A stretch of 6,153 nt of DNA. Origin: Candidatus Bathyarchaeota archaeon. Lineage in GTDB: Archaea; Thermoproteota; Bathyarchaeia; Bathyarchaeales; Bathyarchaeaceae. Where the stretch lies: NCBI GenBank assembly GCA_023136395.1, contig JAGLRI010000079.1, positions 1 through 6,153 of the forward strand. The letters are read 5' to 3'. This document shows, piece by piece, positions 1 to 4,945 of this stretch (its first letter is position 1; each line of letters opens with the position of its first letter). The translations under genes were made by a program, and so were the position numbers. The notes beneath the pieces are model-generated. The model was not told the origin of the DNA. It saw only the letters and a list, made by a program, of their open reading frames with translations, and ran no database searches.

Positions 1-912
1 CAGAAGAATAAAATGCCCATAATACACAATGAAAGATGAACGACCAAGCACTGTAGCGGCACTGAGTTTAACGTTTCGAGCTTCAAGATATTGAAACAAC
101 CCTAGAAACGCAAGGCTAACTCCTGTAATGAATGTAACCGCATATGGGTAGGCCCATATAGCCAATAGTAAATGGAGCATTCCTTTTCCCAATAATAATG
201 GGACGACAGTGTATACTGCACCAACAGCTACGCCTATGAGCAGAAACGTCTTTTTTAAATCCCGCCCCTCCAAAAACAAATGTCCAATCGCAGCACCAAA
301 CAATACAATGGGAACACCTTTCAATACCGCAAAATTATTTGTGACGAGTAGGTTCAACAATGAAGAGTTGGGAATGGGTATCGTGTATAAAATAGCCGTG
401 AGTGTAGAAGCTAAAGCGAGTGTCGCTGCGAACAATTGTTTCCACGACAGATACAAAATGAATGGGAAAGATAATATCGCCGCTAAACTCAACCCCATTA
501 TGGGTGAAGATATAGTAAGTGCCCATCCACCAAAAATACCCGCAATTAGGTCTATTAGATTTTCACCCCATATTAAAGAACGAAAAACAATTTCGACTAT
601 TACCCCTATAATTAAATAACTACCATATCTACGAAGCATGTGACGAAACATTCCCAAAAAGCTCTGATTTTTCCGTTTAGAAGCAAAGGAAATAATTAGG
701 GTCATTCCCGTGACAAAATAGAATAATATTAATCCACTACCGAGAGGTCTTGACAAATCAACAAATAATAAATTGTTACTACCCCCTCCTCCTCCATCCA
801 ACGGTACTCCTCCACTAAAAAGGAAGATATGAAATGGAATCATGAATAGAATTGCTATGCCCCTCATAGCATCAAGCGCTTTGTATCGTTTAGTAGCAAA
901 TTTAGTTATCAT
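1..912 (-). CDS. Integral-membrane acyltransferase, DUF1624/HGSNAT-like (partial, C-terminus off the window)
   Basis: Reading leftward from ATG 912-910 there are 304 codons with no stop, so the gene leaves the window at base 1. The protein is very hydrophobic, with about nine to ten predicted membrane helices (for example around residues 16-33, 58-77, 97-114, 138-155, 159-176, 220-240 and 246-270). The N-terminus carries the family signature: R9, D14, then MRGIAILFMIPFH at residues 16-28. After a glycine-rich loop comes a helix with FYFVTGM (64-70) and a basic RHMLRR turn (90-95). The last residues, LGRSSFIVYYGHF (289-301), resemble the C-terminal helix of acyltransferases. Known members move acetyl or acyl groups across a membrane onto sugars; the substrate here is unknown. 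There is no Shine-Dalgarno site before the ATG, so the transcript may be leaderless. The next gene to the right is on the same strand but about 590 bp away, so they are probably separate units. Family call fairly sure, function not. Confidence 0.85.
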   Translation of the reverse strand, partial: MITKFATKRYKALDAMRGIAILFMIPFHIFLFSGGVPLDGGGGGSNNLLFVDLSRPLGSGLILFYFVTGMTLIISFASKRKNQSFLGMFRHMLRRYGSYLIIGVIVEIVFRSLIWGENLIDLIAGIFGGWALTISSPIMGLSLAAILSFPFILYLSWKQLFAATLALASTLTAILYTIPIPNSSLLNLLVTNNFAVLKGVPIVLFGAAIGHLFLEGRDLKKTFLLIGVAVGAVYTVVPLLLGKGMLHLLLAIWAYPYAVTFITGVSLAFLGLFQYLEARNVKLSAATVLGRSSFIVYYGHFILL

Positions 913-940
913 ACTAACAAATAGTTGTAGGATAATCTAT

Positions 941-990
941 TTGTTTTATGAGAAACTAAATTCTGAATCAAAAATACCATCATAAAACAA
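941..990. promoter_or_regulatory. Perfect 11-bp inverted repeat upstream of the acyltransferase gene
   Basis: TTGTTTTATGA at 941-951 is matched exactly by its reverse complement at 980-990, with 28 bp between. The inner arm is about 30-40 bp upstream of the acyltransferase ATG (912), where a leaderless archaeal gene would have its TATA box; on the minus strand this arm reads TCATAAAACAA. The layout suggests an operator bound by a dimer, or paired half-sites about 39 bp apart. The role is inferred from position and symmetry only; the region is AT-rich, which raises the chance of coincidence. Confidence 0.4.
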
Positions 991-1103
991 GTTTTTCACC
1001 AGTTCATACCTATGTGATACTAACATTTTTTCAGTGATTGTTTTGTGAGAATCACGGTTCTGAGCGTGGGTATTGCCAGGGATAACGATTCCTATGTTGA
1101 TAG

Positions 1104-1190
1104 TATAAATATATACCCGCAGTTATTCCTCTCAAGTTTGCAATCAGAAGGAACATGCTTTGTTTTGGTACTGCTATAAAAGAGAGGAGG
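1104..1190 (+). promoter_or_regulatory. Orphan TATA-like box and Shine-Dalgarno with no intact gene behind them
   Basis: TATAAATATATA (1104-1115) is among the strongest TATA-like boxes in the window. It would predict a transcript starting near 1135-1140. That transcript would carry GGAGG (1186-1190) nine bases before ATG 1200, but the reading frame ends at TAG 1212. Complete start signals before a broken frame fit a dead gene, or a short leader RNA. The first box is partly symmetrical, so it could also act leftward. Confidence 0.3.
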
Positions 1191-1505
1191 GTTAAGCCTA
1201 TGTTTAAAAGTTAGCTTAACGTTGCTCAATCAGCTCAGAAAGTTAATAAATGGTTCCAACAAACCAAGTGGTGGGTATACCCAACCCGCTAATATTAGAA
1301 CAGTTGACAGAAGAGCAATCTTAGACATTTAAGTTTCAGAATAGTGATTTTCTCATAAGAAACTTATGATAACACAGAGATACGCTAGACTATTATGTTA
1401 CTACACCAAAGTCATTATCACGAAGCCAAAAATGTATTTGAAATTAATAATTTGTTACTGGATTGGATAGATAAATTAACATCTAAATTTAATGCGCGCG
1501 TATTC

Positions 1506-1892
1506 TTAGAATATAAAATCGTCTTTGTCTCTTTTTTCAACTATGATGAAGTCGTGAGGTAGACTATACATCTCGAGAACCTTAAGTTCATCATTACCGG
1601 TGTTCTCTATTCTATGATTCTCTTTTGCGGGAATGAATAACAGATCGTTCTCTTTAATTAAATATTCTTTACCATCAACGATTTCTTTTCCTTGACCACT
1701 CAGAACCAAAATCCACCCCTCCCGGTGTGTATGGTAATGTAACTTCATACGTTTTGCCTTGGGCGGAACAATCATCAAAGTTGCCCGTACTTTCTTTGCT
1801 CTGTCTTTCTCGTCAATAACTGTTTCAGTGAATATCTTATCAATTTTAGTTGCTGACCGTTTCAATAAGTCCCCGAGATGGAGTAATTTCAC
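1506..1892 (-). CDS. Small single-domain cupin protein with a complete metal-ligand set
   Basis: This encodes 128 residues. I start it at GTG 1892-1890, not at the in-frame TTG 1913, because a strong ribosome binding site GGAGGT (1904-1899) lies six bases before the GTG and would otherwise be inside the coding sequence. The product is one cupin beta-barrel. Motif 1 is HYHTHREGWILVLSG at residues 52-66, with H52, H54 and E58 as likely metal ligands; motif 2 is IPAKENHRIEN at 87-97, with H93 as the fourth ligand. The N-terminal 45 residues add strands before the core, and the tail is highly charged. Cupins of this size range from isomerases and dioxygenases to small sensors, and nothing here fixes a substrate. 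No signal peptide or membrane helix is seen, so it is probably cytosolic. It is transcribed away from a second, unrelated cupin gene. Fold very likely, reaction unknown. Confidence 0.9.
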   Translation of the reverse strand: MKLLHLGDLLKRSATKIDKIFTETVIDEKDRAKKVRATLMIVPPKAKRMKLHYHTHREGWILVLSGQGKEIVDGKEYLIKENDLLFIPAKENHRIENTGNDELKVLEMYSLPHDFIIVEKRDKDDFIF

Positions 1893-1912
1893 TTTTAAAC
1901 CTCCTATAACCA

Positions 1913-1957
1913 ATATACGGTATATCTTAAAATTGTAAATTAACTTTATAGATATAT
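1913..1957 (-). promoter_or_regulatory. Probable promoter of the leftward cupin gene, with a palindrome at the expected start site
   Basis: On the minus strand an AT-rich box (ATATATCTATAAAG, about 1957-1944) lies roughly 55 bases before the GTG start at 1892, which predicts transcription starting near 1920. At that point is the near-perfect palindrome ATATACGGTATAT (plus strand 1913-1925, 6-bp arms around one base). A repressor bound there would cover the start site. The box is a good match by sequence and spacing; the operator role is inferred. Confidence 0.4.
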
Positions 1958-2002
1958 TCCGTAGTGACGCCTTTACTTCTTAATTTTGTTTTTGAGCTTC
2001 AG

Positions 2003-2060
2003 GTAAGTGTTTAATTCCTTTTTAAACCGTAAACTAAACTAATAACTTACGTTTTTAACA
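2003..2060 (+). promoter_or_regulatory. Candidate promoter region of the rightward cupin gene with nested inverted repeats
   Basis: Two TATA-like boxes are possible: CTTTTTAAA (2018-2026) and GTTTTTAACA (2051-2060). The second predicts a start near 2082, consistent with a leaderless message from ATG 2083 or a short leader to ATG 2101. Two inverted repeats are nested here: GTTTAA/TTAAAC (2009-2014 and 2022-2027) inside GTAAGT/ACTTAC (2003-2008 and 2045-2050). Symmetry around an archaeal promoter is typical of repressor sites, but six-base arms are weak evidence in AT-rich DNA. Confidence 0.35.
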
Positions 2061-2100
2061 TAACATTCAACAATCTGAAAACATGAGGTTCTCGATAATT

Positions 2101-2550
2101 ATGAAAATTAGAAGAGTAGTTACGGACCACAATGAAAAGGGGCAAAGCGTCGTTAAATGGGACAGTGAAATAAAAAGTAAAACTGGGAGAACGGGATTTT
2201 CTTTTTTTCAGATTTGGGCAACGAAAGAACTGCCCGTTCAGCTCATAGACGAAGACCCTGGCACATGGAAAATAGGTACTACCATTGCAAATGGATCCGT
2301 TTTTCGCATTGTGAAATATGAACCAGGAGTTACTGAACGCTGGCATCAGACCGATTCTATTGACTATGCGATTGTCCTTTCTGGAGAAATTTTTATGCAA
2401 TTGGATGAAGAAGAAGTTCATCTGACAGCAGGTAATGTACTTGTACAGCGAGGAACGGTACACAATTGGGAAAATCGTGGAACTGAACCGTGTATAATTG
2501 CGTTTATTCTGATCGCGGCAGAGGGAGGAGAGTCAACTGGCTGGGAATAA
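2101..2550 (+). CDS. Cupin-domain protein of the HxTxxxD variant type
   Basis: From ATG 2101 the product has 149 residues. An in-frame ATG at 2083 would add six. I prefer 2101 because a GAGGT sequence (2086-2090) then acts as ribosome binding site, though spaced rather far (10 nt), and because the protein then opens MKIRRVVTDHNEKGQSVV, as I recall for relatives. The cupin core covers roughly residues 60-140. Motif 1 is WHQTDSIDYAIVLSGE (81-96), where the usual HxHxxxE is HxTxxxD (H82, T84, D88). Motif 2 is VQRGTVHNWENRG (115-127), with H121. Relatives with this WHxTxSIDYxxVLSGE pattern are common in bacteria, fungi and archaea, are usually annotated only as cupin proteins, and have no reaction known to me. 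No signal peptide or membrane segment. It faces away from the leftward cupin gene, to which it is only distantly related, and converges on a hydrolase gene. Confidence 0.9.
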   Translation: MKIRRVVTDHNEKGQSVVKWDSEIKSKTGRTGFSFFQIWATKELPVQLIDEDPGTWKIGTTIANGSVFRIVKYEPGVTERWHQTDSIDYAIVLSGEIFMQLDEEEVHLTAGNVLVQRGTVHNWENRGTEPCIIAFILIAAEGGESTGWE

Positions 2551-2675
2551 TTCGTATGTTTGCCTCAAGCAACAGCAGGCTCATGTAACGTTATTCGATA
2601 GGAGGAAAAACTGCTTCTAATAGTCCCCTTTGACGAATGTTTTCCTTATCGGATGATCCTGACTTAATCTCCACG

Positions 2676-2699
2676 TTTTTTATGTCTACCCCATTTTTT
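2676..2699 (+). terminator. Two oligo-T tracts downstream of the rightward cupin gene
   Basis: Six-T runs at 2676-2681 and 2694-2699 lie about 125-150 bases after the cupin stop. Archaeal RNA polymerase stops on plain T-tracts without needing a hairpin, so these are plausible terminators. They overlap the 3' end of the convergent hydrolase gene, so the two transcripts would overlap by a short antisense stretch. Confidence 0.3.
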
Positions 2700-3330
2700 C
2701 TGCTAGTGAAATGCTTGCAAGCATCATTTCCCTCGGTTCTTTCCCAACAAGGATGGCTTTTCCTAATGGTTTACGCGGGTGACTTTGTATTAGAAGTCTT
2801 ACGTCCAGGTCCAGCAATCTTTTAATGGAGTTTATGTATAAGTCCTTGTCCATCCTGATGAGGTTGACTCTTTCTCCGCAGAGGGAGTCTCCAACAATTA
2901 AAAGTTGTTTTTCCTTCTGGTAAAGACATATGTTTCCAGGAGTATGACCTGGGGAATGTATAACCTCGAATTTCCTATCACCCAATTCAACATACTCCCC
3001 ATTTTTAAGTTTGACATCTACGCCTTCAACTGCTTCCGCATCAAGCTCGTGGATAGCTATCTTAGCCTTCGTTTTCTCCCTAATGACTTTACAACCCTGA
3101 ATATGGTCTCTGTCACGATGAGTGATCGCTACAAAGTTGATCTCTTCTGGACTACGTCCCAATTCTTGGAGAAAAGGAAACAATTGATCAATAAGTGCTT
3201 TCTCAAAACCCGTATCAATCAACCCTATTTTACGCTTTCCTAAAACAACAGTTATCCCAACAAACGTTCCTTCGCGATGTGCATATTTTACAAAATAGAG
3301 ATCTTCAGCAATTCTTTCAACATTTTCCAT
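2686..3330 (-). CDS. Metallo-beta-lactamase-fold hydrolase with an HxDxDH motif
   Basis: This encodes 214 residues from ATG 3330-3328. A GTG three codons upstream (3339) is in frame, but GGGTG (3341-3337) sits as a ribosome binding site before the ATG. The full single-domain MBL fold is present: an N-terminal strand pair leads to the GLIDTG turn (36-41), metal motif THRDRDH (70-76), SPGHTPGN (126-133, H129), GDS (147-149, D148) and a final SH (183-184, H184). The odd point is residue 73: the usual HxHxDH reads HRDRDH, so the second His ligand is Asp. All other expected ligands are there, so the protein is probably an active metal-dependent hydrolase. The fold includes glyoxalase II, lactonases and many uncharacterised thioester or phosphoester hydrolases; the substrate cannot be told. 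No signal peptide. It is a single-gene unit, divergent from nurA and convergent with the cupin gene. Confidence 0.92.
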   Translation of the reverse strand: MENVERIAEDLYFVKYAHREGTFVGITVVLGKRKIGLIDTGFEKALIDQLFPFLQELGRSPEEINFVAITHRDRDHIQGCKVIREKTKAKIAIHELDAEAVEGVDVKLKNGEYVELGDRKFEVIHSPGHTPGNICLYQKEKQLLIVGDSLCGERVNLIRMDKDLYINSIKRLLDLDVRLLIQSHPRKPLGKAILVGKEPREMMLASISLAEKMG

Positions 3331-3370
3331 TCCAAACACCCAACAACAAATCCATGTAATCCGTGTTAAG

Positions 3371-3382
3371 TATTTTATATGA
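3371..3382 (-). promoter_or_regulatory. TATA box of the MBL hydrolase gene
   Basis: The minus strand reads TCATATAAAATA (3382-3371), a good archaeal TATA box. It is centred about 46 bases before the ATG at 3330, so transcription should start near 3350 and give a leader of about 20 bases containing the GGGTG ribosome binding site. The spacing is nearly the same as for nurA, which supports both calls. Confidence 0.5.
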
Positions 3383-3615
3383 CAAGCATTTAAAACAGTA
3401 ATCTAATCGAGCTTCTCCTACACCTTCTGTCTTTAATTTGAAGAGGCTTATTCAAATATTACCTAAAAAATAATATTTTTCTGTTTCCTTACCATTATGA
3501 GGTAGGATGTTGATTTGATAAGCCAAGTTTATTTTTCTGATCCCATTGTTCAAGGTGTGTTACATTAGAAGTCCTCAGAGAAGAGATTTAAAATTGTGTT
3601 CATTGGGTGATTTTT

Positions 3616-3744
3616 ATGTATGGATTTACTCACATGCATGCATATGTCTTTAATCAAAACCCGCGTCAGAGGTTTTATAAGACGAATAAGCTTATCTTCC
3701 TCATAAGCTCGCATACTACATTCCAGAACACGTTGATTATGTAA
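3616..3744 (+). CDS. Doubtful small protein of 42 residues
   Basis: ATG 3616 is preceded at four bases by GGTGAT (3606-3611), a good match to the archaeal anti-Shine-Dalgarno; the frame ends at TAA 3742-3744, followed at once by a five-T run (3746-3750). A TATA-like GATTTAAAAT lies at 3586-3595, though it would put the start too close to use that ribosome binding site. The peptide is basic and His/Asn-rich (MYGFTHMHAYVFNQN at the start) with no recognised motif. The signals are better than for the 68-codon frame on the opposite strand (3565-3771), but the length allows chance. Confidence 0.2.
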   Translation: MYGFTHMHAYVFNQNPRQRFYKTNKLIFLISSHTTFQNTLIM

Positions 3745-3772
3745 CTTTTTAAAAAAGATAGGGTGGTTCAAG

Positions 3773-3817
3773 TATATAATTATTGGAAAAGGGAATTATT
3801 GATAGATTTTAGGTGAT
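3773..3817 (+). promoter_or_regulatory. Promoter and ribosome binding site of the nurA-herA operon
   Basis: TATATAAT (3773-3780) is a clear TATA-like box, predicting a start near 3800. AGGTGAT (3811-3817) is a seven-base match to the archaeal 16S 3' end and lies five bases before TTG 3823. This site decides the start codon: no ATG lies in frame nearby, and the TTG is the only initiator with correct spacing. Confidence 0.55.
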
Positions 3818-3822
3818 GTTTT

Positions 3823-4944
3823 TTGGTTGATAAAAAACTGCCTATTCATTTAGTTTTGGAGAATCTAAAAAACAGAATTAATAATATCCCTTTAGGTAAC
3901 CCTCAATTTGCTGATCCAAGATATCAGGAAATTGAATTAAGTTCCAAACACTTTCATCCAATTGAGACTTTTGACAACAACAGAGCAATATGTTATATAG
4001 ATGGCGGAAATATTGCGATAGCGAGGGCTCCTAACTTCGTTGTTGAATTAACTCGTTTACATTCCTGCAAGTATCAAGGTCGAGAGAGAATAAGAAATGT
4101 CCTCCCCAGTCGGATTGAATTTTATACCGTTTGTTGTGCTACTTTAGAGAATGATAAAATTATGTATGAGACTGAAATTATACCTGTAAAGGACGAATGG
4201 ATAAAATTTCTACCAAATTCGAAAGATCTTAAATTTGATTCGTTCGATGTGACTTTAATGTCTGGTAGACAACGAGCCTCTATTGATAGAGTCGCTGATT
4301 CAACTCGTCTGTTCGCCGAGTGGTCTTACACAAAATATCTCATAGAAAACGAGTTAGATAAAAACGACATCGTAGTTAAAGACGGAAGTTTACAAACACT
4401 CGTAACTAACGAAGCAAAATACGCCAATAAAACCTATGACGAAGCAATACGAAAAGGGGTAATCTTTTCTGGTTTATCAAAAACATCAAGTCTTTTCACA
4501 ACTACAGGATACCCTCTATTGTCTTCAATTAGCGAATTAGCAGAAAATACAAATCTCAAAGATGAATCATGGTATTATCATCCCATCGTGGATATTGTTC
4601 ATCCAGATCATCGAGCGGAAATGTTTGCTGTAAAACTACATAAAAACTCTGAGTATGTTTTTAGATTTGAGATATTGAGGGATCAATTCCTAAATATGTC
4701 GTCTGAAGATGTAGACTCCGTAATAGGTGCCTTGGCACTCAACTCTAATGATATCTGTTTTCCAGGGTATCCTTATGGTCTTATTGAGGCAGATAGATTC
4801 GCGAGGATATCCAATCAAGAAAGGGGCTCACACGAAATCCAATTTATGTCAGTCTCAGCTTCATCCGGATTTTGGGCTTCTATTAATAGACACTTGAAAT
4901 GTGTTAATGCTCACTCCATGTTAGATAATCTTGCTGGTGAATAG
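3823..4944 (+). CDS. nurA: NurA, DNA end-resection nuclease
   Basis: This encodes 373 residues from a TTG start fixed by the AGGTGAT site five bases upstream. NurA is a dimeric, Mn-dependent 5'-3' exonuclease and endonuclease that works inside the HerA hexamer to make 3' overhangs for RadA. The family pattern is clear. Residues 57-63 (CYIDGGN) hold the first metal-binding Asp, D60. Then come E166 in FAEWSYTKYL, D187 in KDGSLQTL, the GLSKTS motif (217-222) and the FRFE strand (280-283). The C-terminal block is GYPYGLIEADRFARIS (315-330), ending near H364 and D368. Length is within the family's 300-450 range. The first ~50 residues look like the N-terminal extension that in other NurA proteins contacts HerA. 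herA starts one base after its stop, so the pair is surely cotranscribed. Ligand assignment is by pattern, not alignment; the family call is strong. Confidence 0.93.
   Translation: MVDKKLPIHLVLENLKNRINNIPLGNPQFADPRYQEIELSSKHFHPIETFDNNRAICYIDGGNIAIARAPNFVVELTRLHSCKYQGRERIRNVLPSRIEFYTVCCATLENDKIMYETEIIPVKDEWIKFLPNSKDLKFDSFDVTLMSGRQRASIDRVADSTRLFAEWSYTKYLIENELDKNDIVVKDGSLQTLVTNEAKYANKTYDEAIRKGVIFSGLSKTSSLFTTTGYPLLSSISELAENTNLKDESWYYHPIVDIVHPDHRAEMFAVKLHKNSEYVFRFEILRDQFLNMSSEDVDSVIGALALNSNDICFPGYPYGLIEADRFARISNQERGSHEIQFMSVSASSGFWASINRHLKCVNAHSMLDNLAGE
4936..4940 (+). promoter_or_regulatory. herA ribosome binding site inside the end of nurA
   Basis: GGTGA at 4936-4940 lies in the last codons of nurA, five bases before ATG 4946. 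It favours 4946 over the in-frame ATG at 4952 and suggests coupled translation of the two subunits. Confidence 0.5.
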
Positions 4945-4945
4945 A

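Larger units (their letters stand above)
913..1505. other. Gene-poor region of about 590 bp with orphan expression signals and possible gene scraps
   Basis: No open frame of normal length exists here on either strand. Apart from the dyad near the acyltransferase start, the stretch holds: a TATA-like TATAAATATATA (1104-1115); a second, CTATAAAA (1174-1181); a good ribosome binding site GGAGG (1186-1190); and ATG at 1200, whose frame stops after four codons (TAG 1212). Reading past that stop gives about 25 clean codons (including WFQQTKWW) to a stop at 1290. An overlapping frame runs 24 codons from ATG 1250. Farther on are a small hairpin (arms 1353-1359 and 1363-1369) and a 55-codon frame from ATG 1395 that runs antisense into the end of the neighbouring cupin gene. 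This could be a decayed gene or transposase fragment, but I recognise no family. Confidence 0.4.
3340..3768. other. Divergent intergenic region between the MBL gene and nurA
   Basis: This stretch separates two oppositely oriented genes and contains the MBL promoter at its left end. No well-supported gene is visible in it. Besides a doubtful 42-codon frame, it contains the 10-bp palindromes ATGCATGCAT (3634-3643) and ATAAGCTTAT (3686-3695), and a 7-bp stem with 7-base loop (3689-3695 with 3703-3709). ATAAGCT also occurs twice in direct orientation, 17 bp apart. At about 430 bp it is long for archaeal spacing, so a small RNA or small protein here is possible but not shown. Confidence 0.4.

Noticed and set aside
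335..526. Minus-strand frame of 63 codons
   Set aside because: It is an out-of-frame reading within the acyltransferase gene on the same strand.
209..619. Plus-strand frame of 136 codons
   Set aside because: It lies antisense to the membrane acyltransferase, whose residues in that stretch form convincing helices and motifs. Its own translation is low in hydrophobic structure and unlike a known family.
1250..1262. GGTTCCAAC-like T-loop sequence hinting at a tRNA
   Set aside because: No matching stem, D-arm or acceptor can be folded around it.
1543..1549. ATGATGA resembling a box C of an archaeal C/D guide RNA
   Set aside because: No CTGA box D or second C'/D' pair follows at the right distance, and the site is inside the cupin gene.
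1395..1562. 55-codon plus-strand frame
   Set aside because: It lacks a ribosome binding site, overlaps the cupin 3' end antisense and resembles no known protein; mentioned only as a possible pseudogene scrap.
2047..2463. Minus-strand frame of 138 codons
   Set aside because: It is antisense to the second cupin, which has intact motifs; this frame has none.
2637..3243. Plus-strand frames at 2637-2825 and 2905-3243
   Set aside because: Both are antisense to, or overlap the end of, the MBL hydrolase, which has the full set of family motifs.
3565..3771. 68-codon minus-strand frame
   Set aside because: It begins at TTG with no ribosome binding site, has no recognisable motif, and sits in AT-rich DNA where such a length is expected by chance. 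The opposite strand has better start signals.
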